Assembly (NCBI RefSeq): GCF_000956525.1
Contig: NZ_JYIW01000021.1
Coordinates: forward strand, 1 to 64,000
Direction: 5' to 3'
Length of the DNA: 64,000 nucleotides
Origin: Microbacterium oxydans
GTDB taxonomy: Bacteria; Actinomycetota; Actinomycetes; Actinomycetales; Microbacteriaceae
The stretch's first letter is position 1. Each line of letters opens with the position of its first letter. The translations under genes were made by a program, and so were the position numbers. The notes under the pieces were generated by a model. The model was not told where the DNA came from, did not search any database, and saw only the letters and a list, made by a program, of their open reading frames with translations. Below, piece by piece: positions 52,196 through 60,010 of the stretch.

Positions 52196-53485
52196 ATGAC
52201 GACACAGACTGCCACGCCACCACGGGCGACGGCCGCGAAGCCACCGTTGCGCATCTTCCTCACGATCCTGCAGCTCGCCGGCGTCGGGATCATCGGCGGC
52301 ATCATCTTCACGACCCTCTCCGGCATGCTCGGCACAGGCCTCGGACTCCTCTTCGTCGCTGGTGTCGGGGCGATCCTGCTCGTCGGCCTCGTGTACGCGC
52401 TGTTCGGCGTCGGTTGGTTCGAGGTCACCCGCGTCAGCACCCTCTACCGGGAGCCGATCGCCCCGCTGCGCTGGCGGCCACGCGATCGCCCCGGTTTCCT
52501 CGGCTGGCTCCGCTCGCTCGGACGCCAGGCGATCGACGGTCGCATGTGGCGCGCACTCGCGAACTTCGCGATCGCTGCGATCCTCGGCGTCATCGTGCTG
52601 CGACTCGCCTGGACCCTGGTGTGGTCGATCGCGATCTCGTTCGCCCCGCTCACCCCAGCCGGTTCCGTGATGGGACCCTTCGGCGGCGGTGGCATCCCTG
52701 TCGCCTGGGCGCCGCTCGTCGGGATCCTCGGCGTCGCGGCATCCGTCGCCGGCATGATCGGCCTCGCGCTGCTCCACCGGGTGCTGGCACTTGCGATCGT
52801 GGTCCGCAGTCGTGAGGCCGAGCTGACCGAGCGGGTGCGCACGACCACCGCGCAGCGGGAGGGTGCGGTGCGTGCAGCCGACGTGGAGCGCACCCGGATC
52901 GAGCGCGACCTGCATGACGGCGTCCAGCCACGGCTGGTCTCGGTCGGGATGACGCTGGGGCTCGCACAGCAGAAGATCGACACCGATCCGGATGCCGCGA
53001 AGGAACTCATCGCGGAGGCGCACACCTCGACCAAGGCGGCGATCACCGAGCTGCGACAGCTCGCTCGGGGCATCCATGCGTCCGTCCTGGATGACCGTGG
53101 ACTCGACGCGGCGCTGTCGGCGCTCGCCGGCCGGTCGCACATCCCCGTGCACCTGGACGTCCGGATGGACCCGTCGACCGGCCAAGGGACTCAGCGACCG
53201 AGTCGCGAGGCGGAGGCAGCCGTGTACTTCTCGATCGCCGAGTCGCTGACCAACGCGGCCAAGCACTCCAGGGCCAGCGAAGCCCGCGTCAGCGTGCGGA
53301 TCCGTGAGGGCAACACCCTCTGGGCTCGCGTGGAGGACAACGGCATGGGTGGTGCGCAGGTGCAGCCGGGCGGCGGACTCGATGGCATCGCGAACCGCAT
53401 CCTCGCCGCCGGCGGCACCTTCCGCCTCGACAGCCCCCAGGGCGGTCCGACCAGCCTGGAGGTGAACGTGCCATGCGCATCCTGA
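52196..53485 (+). CDS. NarL-type sensor histidine kinase
   Basis: 429 residues. Four or so membrane segments (about 20-70, 122-150, 168-203), a HisKA_3 dimer domain with the phospho-acceptor His240 (ERDLHDGVQPRLVS) and a HATPase_c domain (N-box AESLTNAAKHS; DNGMGGA; GGTFRL). Between the two (about 326-338) is PSTGQGTQRPSR, absent from relatives and matching a degenerate REP-like copy. ATG at 52196. The stop overlaps the response regulator by 13 bp; together they form a two-component system that probably controls the DUF4097-like gene downstream. Confidence 0.92.
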   Translation: MTTQTATPPRATAAKPPLRIFLTILQLAGVGIIGGIIFTTLSGMLGTGLGLLFVAGVGAILLVGLVYALFGVGWFEVTRVSTLYREPIAPLRWRPRDRPGFLGWLRSLGRQAIDGRMWRALANFAIAAILGVIVLRLAWTLVWSIAISFAPLTPAGSVMGPFGGGGIPVAWAPLVGILGVAASVAGMIGLALLHRVLALAIVVRSREAELTERVRTTTAQREGAVRAADVERTRIERDLHDGVQPRLVSVGMTLGLAQQKIDTDPDAAKELIAEAHTSTKAAITELRQLARGIHASVLDDRGLDAALSALAGRSHIPVHLDVRMDPSTGQGTQRPSREAEAAVYFSIAESLTNAAKHSRASEARVSVRIREGNTLWARVEDNGMGGAQVQPGGGLDGIANRILAAGGTFRLDSPQGGPTSLEVNVPCAS

Positions 53486-54162
53486 TCTGCGAGGACTCCG
53501 TCCTGCTGCGCGAAGGACTCGTGCGTCTCCTCGAGGACGCCGGACACACCGTGGTCGCGGCGCTCCCCGACACGAACGGCCTCGCCGAGTCCGTCGCCGA
53601 CACCGACCCTGAGCTCTGCATCCTGGATGTGCGGCTTCCTCCGACGTTCACCGACGAGGGGATCCGCGCCGCACTCGGCCTGCGCTCGCTGCATCCGGCA
53701 CTCGCGATTCTCGTGCTCTCGCAGTACGTGGAGGAACGATATGCATCCGACCTCATCGCAGCGCAGGGAGGACCCCTCGGCTACCTGCTCAAGGATCGGG
53801 TCGCTGACGTGGCCGAGTTCCTCGCCTCGGTGCAGCGCATCGCGGAGGGGGCGACGGTGCTCGACCCCGAGGTCGTCGCCCAGCTGCTCACACGTCGCAA
53901 CCGGGACGATCGGATGCTCCGCCTCACCGAACGCGAACGCACGGTGCTCGCACTGATCGCCGAGGGCAAGTCGAATCAGGCGATCGCCGGGCTCCTCTTC
54001 CTCTCCGAGGCGAGCGTCGAGAAGCACATCACCGCGATCTTCCAGAAGCTGGGCTTCGAGCAGGGCGAGTCGGGCAACCGCCGCGTGCTCGCCGCCCTCG
54101 CCCACATCGAGAACACGGGCGGCGCGACGCCGCCCGCAGGTCAGACAGGAGTGGCACGATGA
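53473..54162 (+). CDS. LuxR/NarL-family response regulator
   Basis: 229 residues. Receiver domain with Asp52 (LCILDVRLPP) and the acidic pocket (ICEDS), then a LuxR-type helix-turn-helix (LTERERTVLALIAEGKSNQAIAGLLFLSEASVEKHITAIFQKLG). Cognate partner of the kinase it overlaps. The start at 53473 lies within the kinase gene. Confidence 0.94.
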   Translation: MRILICEDSVLLREGLVRLLEDAGHTVVAALPDTNGLAESVADTDPELCILDVRLPPTFTDEGIRAALGLRSLHPALAILVLSQYVEERYASDLIAAQGGPLGYLLKDRVADVAEFLASVQRIAEGATVLDPEVVAQLLTRRNRDDRMLRLTERERTVLALIAEGKSNQAIAGLLFLSEASVEKHITAIFQKLGFEQGESGNRRVLAALAHIENTGGATPPAGQTGVAR

Positions 54163-55094
54163 CCACCGAGAACGACGACGTCCAGGGCGGGCACACCCCG
54201 CTCACTCCCCCGCCCCTCGCGGAGCCCCAGCAGCCGACACCGGCCCAGCAGGCGGATGCTCCCCGGCGTACCTCGGGTGCCACCGCGATCATGGTCGTCA
54301 CGGCCGTTGTCGGCGGAATCGCCCTGCTGGGATCCGGCGGAGCGGCTGCCGCTGCCGCGACCGGCTCACTGTTCGCGCCGACCGTCGACCGCGTCTTCGG
54401 CGCAGACCACGGCGACTCGCTGCGGAGCGTCGACGTCGCAGGGATCGACGGCATCGACGTCGACGTGGACGCGGGCAACATGCGTATCGAATTCGGCGAT
54501 GTCGACGAGGCGCAGCTCTCGGTCACGAACGGGCGAGGCGCCGACTGGACGTTCGAGCTCGACGGCGGCACGCTGCAGGTGCACAGCCCGGACTTCCGGT
54601 TCGGCTGGTGGTTCGGGAGCTGGTTCGGCGATGACGAGTCTGCCGTGCTGACGCTGCCGGAGAGCCTGCGCGACTCCGCGCTCGACGCCGACCTGACGTT
54701 GGATGCCGGCAGCCTCGATGTGGTCGGTGACTTCGGTGCCCTCGACGTCGACGTCAATGCCGGTGCGCTCGACGTGCAGGGCGCAGCGGAGCGGCTGGGC
54801 GTCGAGATGAGCGCAGGCCGAGCCGACGTGCTGCTCGACGGCGTGACCGAGGCCGACCTCGGCGTCTCGGCCGGCAACCTGACCGCGGAGCTGACGGGCG
54901 CCGCCCCCACGCGGACCAGCATCGATGTGAGCGCCGGTTCGGTCGACCTGACCGTCCCGAACGTCGCGTACACGATCGAACAGGACATCAGCGCAGGTTC
55001 GCTCGATGCGAAGGTCGAGCAGTCCGAAGGAGCCCGACGGACGATCGAGGTGACGCTCGCTGCAGGGAGCGTCACGGTGCGCCCTGGCCGCTGA
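54159..55094 (+). CDS. DUF4097/LiaG-like membrane-anchored beta-helix protein
   Basis: 311 residues. A Pro-rich cytoplasmic N-terminus, one membrane helix (about 42-66), then an external domain of about 15-residue repeats (VDVDAGNM, LTLDAGSLDVVG, VDVNAGALDVQG, VEMSAGRADVLLDG, VSAGNLTAEL, VSAGSVDLTV, ISAGSLDAKV, LAAGSVTV) that reads as a right-handed beta-helix like DUF4097. Such proteins go with envelope-stress two-component systems. ATG overlaps the response-regulator stop. Confidence 0.85.
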   Translation: MTTENDDVQGGHTPLTPPPLAEPQQPTPAQQADAPRRTSGATAIMVVTAVVGGIALLGSGGAAAAAATGSLFAPTVDRVFGADHGDSLRSVDVAGIDGIDVDVDAGNMRIEFGDVDEAQLSVTNGRGADWTFELDGGTLQVHSPDFRFGWWFGSWFGDDESAVLTLPESLRDSALDADLTLDAGSLDVVGDFGALDVDVNAGALDVQGAAERLGVEMSAGRADVLLDGVTEADLGVSAGNLTAELTGAAPTRTSIDVSAGSVDLTVPNVAYTIEQDISAGSLDAKVEQSEGARRTIEVTLAAGSVTVRPGR

Positions 55095-55179
55095 ACCACG
55101 TCGAGCGCGGCGACCCGCCCGGGGTGCCGCGCTCGATTGGGTAATTCCGGAATTCTCCGGTAAAGTCTTGGAGGTTGAC

Positions 55180-55253
55180 GGGGCCATAGCTCAGGTGGTT
55201 AGAGCGCTTCACTGATAATGAAGAGGTCCCAGGTTCAAGTCCTGGTGGCCCCA
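55180..55253 (+). tRNA. tRNA-Ile (GAT)
   Basis: 74 bases. Acceptor GGGGCCA pairs with TGGCCCC (55246-55252), D-arm, anticodon loop CTGATAA with GAT, TTCAAGT T-loop. CCA not encoded. Confidence 0.95.
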
Positions 55254-55279
55254 CACTTCAACTCAAAAATATCCCTCAC

Positions 55280-55352
55280 GGGGCCTTAGCTCAGTTGGTA
55301 GAGCGCCTGCTTTGCAAGCAGGATGTCAGGAGTTCGAATCTCCTAGGCTCCA
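55280..55352 (+). tRNA. tRNA-Ala (TGC)
   Basis: 73 bases. Acceptor GGGGCCT with AGGCTCC (one G-U pair), anticodon loop TTTGCAA with TGC, TTCGAAT T-loop. 26 bp after tRNA-Ile, likely one transcript. Confidence 0.95.
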
Positions 55353-55371
55353 CACTGTGTTGAGACAGTTC

Positions 55372-55402
55372 AGAACGGCCCCGCTTCGGCGGGGCCGTTC
55401 TG
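55372..55402 (+). terminator. Terminator of the tRNA pair
   Basis: AGAACGGCCCCGC and GCGGGGCCGTTCT, a perfect 13-bp stem with a TTCG loop, followed by GTTT. Confidence 0.88.
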
Positions 55403-55410
55403 TTTCCCCG

Positions 55411-55442
55411 TCATCCACAGGTGTTAACAACCCTGTTAACAA
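55411..55442. repeat. DnaA-box-like site plus two TGTTAACAA repeats
   Basis: TCATCCACA (55411-55419, one mismatch to the DnaA box) followed by TGTTAACAA at 55422-55430 and 55434-55442 (12-bp period). Similar GTTAAC motifs lie in oriC. Located between the tRNA terminator and the VOC gene end. Confidence 0.45.
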
Positions 55443-55460
55443 CTCACTGTCGGCCGCGGG

Positions 55461-55856
55461 TCAGCGCGCGGCGAGCACGGAGAGCACGTTGCCGGCCGGG
55501 TCCGTGAACCACGCGATGTCGGGCCCCCGACCCGGCGCCCCGTGCGCGATGCCCTTCTCGTCGGTGCCGGAGTCAGGGTCCGTGTAGATCTTGGTCACGA
55601 CGCCGCGCGCGTTGAGTTCATCGACCGCGGCCTCGACGTCGTCAACCGGGAAGTTCAGGATCGTGAAGCTCGCAGGCTCGTGGTTCGGCTTGGGGTAGAC
55701 GAGGATCGACCCGCCCTGGGGCAGTGCGATGTCGAGGAAGCCCATGGCGTTGGTCGTGACATCCATGCCGAGGGTGTCGCCGTAGAAGGAGCGGGCTGCC
55801 TCGATCGAGTCGACGCTGAACCCGCTGAACGCGTGCGTGGTCTGGAATGCGGTCAT
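55461..55856 (-). CDS. VOC-superfamily (glyoxalase/bleomycin resistance-like) protein
   Basis: 131 residues, one pair of beta-alpha-beta-beta-beta modules: AFSGFSVDSIEAARSFYGDTLGMDV and DVEAAVDELNARGV, ending AWFTDPAGNVLSVL. Metal-dependent enzyme or binding protein of unknown ligand. ATG at 55856; same strand as the regulator upstream. Confidence 0.88.
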   Translation of the reverse strand: MTAFQTTHAFSGFSVDSIEAARSFYGDTLGMDVTTNAMGFLDIALPQGGSILVYPKPNHEPASFTILNFPVDDVEAAVDELNARGVVTKIYTDPDSGTDEKGIAHGAPGRGPDIAWFTDPAGNVLSVLAAR

Positions 55857-55911
55857 GCCTTCAGGATGCGCTCATCATCGCCGAGTGTCCAGGGGTAGAC
55901 CGAGCGACCGG

Positions 55912-56739
55912 TCAGCGATCCCTGGCACCGAAGCGCGTGCGCGTCTCGCCGACCGGCGTGTAGACGACGAGCTGGATGTCGGTCTGATCCGACGGACGAA
56001 GCTGGTGGTGCTCGAAGACGAGGCGTCCGAGCTCAGGATGCTGGAACACTCGCTCGCGAGATGTGAACCCGCGGATGTCGTGGCTCTCCCACCGCTCGCG
56101 GAAGTCGGGGCTCGCATCGATCAGGCGTTCCACGAGATCGCGGTACCTCGGGTCGCCGAGGCGAGGGCCGACCTCGGCACGGAACTCGGCGAGGAAGCGG
56201 CGGCTCGTCACATCCCAGTCGTCGAGCAGTGAGCGCACCGACGGGTCGGTGAAGATCAGCCACAGCAGGTTCCGCTGTTCCGGCGCGGTCTGCGCCACGT
56301 TCGGGTACAGCTTCTCGTAGGCCCGGTTCCAGCCGGCGACACCCCAATCGGGGGCGAGGGCGTAGGCGGGGTGATCCTCGAGCGCATCGAGGAAGCGCTG
56401 CACGTGCGCCGGCGCCGTCTCCACGGCCGCGACCGAGCCGGGCCGTGCAGGGGCGAAGCCCGCGAGCGTCAGCAGGTAGTCGTGCTCGGCGAGCGTGAGA
56501 TGCAGCGCGGTGGCCACGGCATCCAACACCTGTCGAGAGGGGTTGATGTCGCGACCCTGTTCCAGCCAGGTGTACCAGGTGACGCTGACGCCAGAGAGGT
56601 ACGAGATCTCTTCGCGGCGCAGTCCCACCGTGCGCCCACGTCCGGCAGGCGGCAGGCCGAAGGCAGCGCGGTCGAGGTGCTCGCGCCGTGCCCGCAGGAA
56701 CGTCCCGAGTTCTCTGCGCTGCTCCTCGTCGCTGGCCAT
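55912..56739 (-). CDS. XRE-family regulator with MmyB-like ligand-binding domain
   Basis: 275 residues. N-terminal helix-turn-helix (LGTFLRARREHLDR; GLRREEISYLSGVSVTWYTWLEQGRDINPS) and a PAS-like MmyB-type C-terminal domain (DWGVAGWNRAYEKLYPNV; NLLWLIFTDPSVR). Such regulators usually repress a neighbouring oxidoreductase and respond to a small hydrophobic ligand. The likely targets here are itself and the VOC gene. ATG at 56739. Divergent from ilvD with a 77-bp gap. Confidence 0.92.
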   Translation of the reverse strand: MASDEEQRRELGTFLRARREHLDRAAFGLPPAGRGRTVGLRREEISYLSGVSVTWYTWLEQGRDINPSRQVLDAVATALHLTLAEHDYLLTLAGFAPARPGSVAAVETAPAHVQRFLDALEDHPAYALAPDWGVAGWNRAYEKLYPNVAQTAPEQRNLLWLIFTDPSVRSLLDDWDVTSRRFLAEFRAEVGPRLGDPRYRDLVERLIDASPDFRERWESHDIRGFTSRERVFQHPELGRLVFEHHQLRPSDQTDIQLVVYTPVGETRTRFGARDR

Positions 56740-56816
56740 GCGTACAAACCTAGTACTCCCACTACTAGTGCCAGCGCCGTCTTCCCAGGCCGGCGAACCG
56801 GGGGCAGGGTGGAAGA

Positions 56817-58721
56817 ATGCCCACCCCTCTTCGCTCCCGTACCGTCACGCACGGCCGCAACGCCGCCGGAGCCCGTGCCCTCTTCCGTGCCGCCGGCGTC
56901 AACGCAGCCGACTTCGGCAAGCCGATGATCGCCGTCGCGAACAGCTTCACCGAGTTCGTCCCCGGCCACACGCACCTCCAGCCCGTCGGACGCATCGTCT
57001 CCGACGCGATCTCGGCCGCCGGCGGCATCCCCCGCGAGTTCAACACGATCGCGGTCGACGACGGCATCGCGATGGGGCACGGCGGGATGCTGTACTCGCT
57101 GCCTTCGCGCGACCTGATCGCCGACTCGGTCGAATACATGGTCAACGCGCACCAGGCCGACGCGCTCGTCTGCATCTCGAACTGCGACAAGATCACGCCG
57201 GGCATGCTGATGGCCGCGCTGCGCCTGAACATCCCGACGGTCTTCGTCTCCGGTGGCCCGATGGAGGCAGGGCGGGCGACGCTCGTCGACGGCTCCGTGC
57301 GCACGCTCGACCTGGTCGACGCGATCTCCGAGGCGGCGAACGACACGGTGTCGGACGCCGACATGAAGCGCATCGAGGAGAACGCCTGCCCGACCTGCGG
57401 CTCGTGCTCCGGCATGTTCACCGCGAACTCGATGAACTGCCTCGTCGAGGCACTCGGCCTCGCACTGCCAGGCAACGGCTCGGTGCTCGCGACCCACACC
57501 GCCCGCCGCGCGCTGTACGAGCGCGCCGGCGAGGTCGCGGTCGAGATCACCCGCCGCTTCTACGACGAGGACGACACCTCGGTGCTTCCCCGCGAGGTCG
57601 CGAGCTTCGCGGCGTTCGAGAACGCGATGGCCCTCGACATCGCCATGGGCGGTTCGACGAACACGATCCTGCACCTGCTCGCCGCGGCACACGAAGCCGG
57701 CATCAGCTTCGGCCTCGACGAGATCGACGCCGTCTCTCGCCGGGTGCCCTGCCTCGCGAAGATCGCACCGAACCCGGCATACGGCCGCATGTACTACATG
57801 GAGGACGTGCACCGCGCCGGCGGCATCCCCGCCGTGCTCGGCGAGCTGCGCCGCGGAAACCTGCTCGATGAGAACGTCTCGACCATCCACTCCACGTCGT
57901 TCGCGAGCTGGCTGGATGACTGGGACATCCGCGGGGGCAAGGCGACGGCGGAGGCGAAGGACCTCTGGTACGCGGCTCCCGGCGGCGTGCGTTCCTCGAG
58001 CGCGTTCTCGCAGTCGGAGCGCTGGGCGGCACTCGACACGGATGCCGCGACCGGATGCATCCGCGATGTCGAGCACGCGTACTCGGTCGACGGCGGATTG
58101 GCCGTGCTCCGGGGCAACCTCGCGGTCGACGGCGCGGTCGTGAAGACCGCAGGGGTCGACCCCTCGATCCTGGTGTTCTCCGGGCCAGCGGTGGTCTGCG
58201 AGTCGCAGGAGGAGGCCGTGGCGAAGATCCTCGGCAAGAAGGTGCTGCCCGGTGACGTCGTGGTGATCCGCTACGAGGGCCCGAAGGGCGGGCCTGGCAT
58301 GCAGGAGATGCTGCACCCGACCTCGTTCCTCAAGGGGCGTGGCCTCGGCAAGGTGTGCGCGCTGATCACCGACGGACGGTTCTCGGGTGGGACGTCAGGT
58401 CTCTCGATCGGCCACGTCTCGCCCGAGGCGGCCGGCGGCGGCGTGATCGCCCTGGTCGAGGACGGCGACATCATCGACATCGACATCCCCTCGCGCTCCA
58501 TGGTGCTGCGAGTCGACGACGCGGAGCTCGAGGAACGTCGTGCGCGGCTGCTCGAATCCGGCGGGTATCGGCCGAAGGACCGGGTGCGTCCGGTATCGCT
58601 CGCGCTGCGTGCATACGCCGCCATGGCCACCTCCGCCGACCGCGGGGCTGTGCGCGATGTCGAGGCCGTCGAACGCGCGCTGCGCGAGCAGGAGCAGCGG
58701 CAGGCCGCCGCGCTCGTGTGA
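56817..58721 (+). CDS. ilvD: Dihydroxy-acid dehydratase
   Basis: 634 residues; Fe-S enzyme of branched-chain amino acid synthesis that converts 2,3-dihydroxy acids into 2-keto acids. Cluster and Mg motifs are visible: [10 protein letters not shown] (Cys123), [16 protein letters not shown] (about 194-209) and the C-terminal [18 protein letters not shown] at 56817 matches the E. coli-like N-terminus. It stands alone; other ilv genes are not in the window. Confidence 0.95.
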   Translation: MPTPLRSRTVTHGRNAAGARALFRAAGVNAADFGKPMIAVANSFTEFVPGHTHLQPVGRIVSDAISAAGGIPREFNTIAVDDGIAMGHGGMLYSLPSRDLIADSVEYMVNAHQADALVCISNCDKITPGMLMAALRLNIPTVFVSGGPMEAGRATLVDGSVRTLDLVDAISEAANDTVSDADMKRIEENACPTCGSCSGMFTANSMNCLVEALGLALPGNGSVLATHTARRALYERAGEVAVEITRRFYDEDDTSVLPREVASFAAFENAMALDIAMGGSTNTILHLLAAAHEAGISFGLDEIDAVSRRVPCLAKIAPNPAYGRMYYMEDVHRAGGIPAVLGELRRGNLLDENVSTIHSTSFASWLDDWDIRGGKATAEAKDLWYAAPGGVRSSSAFSQSERWAALDTDAATGCIRDVEHAYSVDGGLAVLRGNLAVDGAVVKTAGVDPSILVFSGPAVVCESQEEAVAKILGKKVLPGDVVVIRYEGPKGGPGMQEMLHPTSFLKGRGLGKVCALITDGRFSGGTSGLSIGHVSPEAAGGGVIALVEDGDIIDIDIPSRSMVLRVDDAELEERRARLLESGGYRPKDRVRPVSLALRAYAAMATSADRGAVRDVEAVERALREQEQRQAAALV

Positions 58722-58725
58722 CCAG

Positions 58726-58797
58726 GGCGCCGCGAGGGGTCAGAACACGCCGCGAGTGCGCGCGCCCGCACGGCATGTTGTGACCTCTCACGCGCCG
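58726..58797. terminator. Long imperfect hairpin between converging ilvD and lacI-type genes
   Basis: GTCAGAACACGCCG (58740-58753) pairs with CGGCATGTTGTGAC (58771-58784) with two mismatches. The pairing extends outward (GAGG/CCTC, GGCGC/GCGCC). Probable bidirectional terminator; may belong to a dispersed repeat family. Confidence 0.6.
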
Positions 58798-58811
58798 GCG
58801 ATGCGCGAGCG

Positions 58812-59822
58812 TCAGCCGGCCGTCGACCGCCGCGCGATAAGCCGCATCGGGATCACGACGCTCTCGTACGGGCGGGTCCGGTCGCCGAGCCGGGCGACGG
58901 CGAGGCGCGCTGCCTGGCGCCCGAGTGCCTCGACGTCTCCGGTGACGACGCTGATGCCGAGCACCTGTGCCCACTCGGGCTCGTCGAAGCCGATCACGGC
59001 GGGGGCGGATGCCGCGTCGTCGGCGATCTCCTCCATGACGCCGAGCAGGATGCGGTTGTTCCCCGCCACGATCGCGGTGGGCGGGTCGTCGAGGGCGAGC
59101 AGCTCGCGCATGCACGCGCGGGAGGACGCGACGTCGTGGGCGTCGGTGCGCAGCAGCTCGCGCCAGTCGCCGTCGTGCTCGTCGAGCACGTCGCCCATGC
59201 CTGCCAGGCGCGCTCGGTAGGTGGGCAACCAGGCGTAATCGCCGATGAACGCGATGCGGTGATGGCCCGCGTCGATCAGGTGCTGGGCGGCGAGGCGCCC
59301 GCCCTCGCGGTTGTCGAAGACGACGGAGTCGGCATCGAGCTGCTCGGCTGGGCGGTCGACGAAGACGACGGGGATGCCGCGGGCCTGCAGCTGCGCATAG
59401 CCGCTGTGATCGGTCATGGCCGAGACCGTGATCACGGCGGTGGTCTGCCGGTCGGCGAGGTCGCTCGCGACGCGCTGCTCCTGCTCGCCCGATTCCCGCG
59501 AGTTCGCCACCGAGAGGTGCATGCCGCGGGGGCGGATCTCGTCTTCGACCGCCTGCGCGAGCGCCGAGTAGAACGGGTTCGTGAAGTCGCCGGTGATGAG
59601 GCCGATCGAGTCGGCGAGGCGTCCGCTGGCCAGCAGGCTCGCCGCGGCGTTGCGCTGGTAGTCGAGCTCGGCGGCTGCTGCCAGCACGCTCGCGAGTGTG
59701 CGCTCGCTCACGTACGACTCACCGCCGAGGGCGCGGGATGCGGTCTTCAGACTCACGCCGGCGCGCGCGGCGACCTGTGCGAGCGTGGGGCGCGGTGTCG
59801 CGCCATCATCCGGTCGATGCAT
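58812..59822 (-). CDS. LacI-family transcriptional regulator
   Basis: 336 residues. Helix-turn-helix and hinge: PTLAQVAARAGVSLKTASRALGGESYVSERTLASVLAAAAELDYQRNAAA; then a periplasmic-binding-protein-like effector domain (IGLITGDFTNPFYSALA ... IAFIGDY ... AVIGFDEPEWA). ATG at 59822 with AAGGGG upstream gives the standard length; the frame open to 59927 would be an extra tail. Divergent from the GH92 gene, whose expression it probably represses until a mannose-type sugar is present. Confidence 0.92.
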   Translation of the reverse strand: MHRPDDGATPRPTLAQVAARAGVSLKTASRALGGESYVSERTLASVLAAAAELDYQRNAAASLLASGRLADSIGLITGDFTNPFYSALAQAVEDEIRPRGMHLSVANSRESGEQEQRVASDLADRQTTAVITVSAMTDHSGYAQLQARGIPVVFVDRPAEQLDADSVVFDNREGGRLAAQHLIDAGHHRIAFIGDYAWLPTYRARLAGMGDVLDEHDGDWRELLRTDAHDVASSRACMRELLALDDPPTAIVAGNNRILLGVMEEIADDAASAPAVIGFDEPEWAQVLGISVVTGDVEALGRQAARLAVARLGDRTRPYESVVIPMRLIARRSTAG

Positions 59823-59926
59823 GCGTCCCCTTGGTGACCGTCGGAGTGGATAGCTCATTATGTCTGCTCGACCAATGGCTGGAGCGCCTTCCGCACTCGG
59901 CGGACTCTGTGATAGCGTCCTCAGCA

Positions 59927-59944
59927 TATGACAGCGATGTCATA
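59927..59944. promoter_or_regulatory. LacI-type operator candidate
   Basis: TATGACA-GCGA-TGTCATA, 7-bp arms around a central CpG, as in LacI-family operators. A similar half, TGATAGCGTC, lies upstream at about 59909, and TCATAGCGTC overlaps the right arm. Located 66 bp before the GH92 start. Confidence 0.65.
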
Positions 59945-60010
59945 GCGTCGCGCGGTGCCGATTCCCGCGAGTGACGAACGACACACTGCAGTGGAGTTTG
60001 AGGAGCAAGC

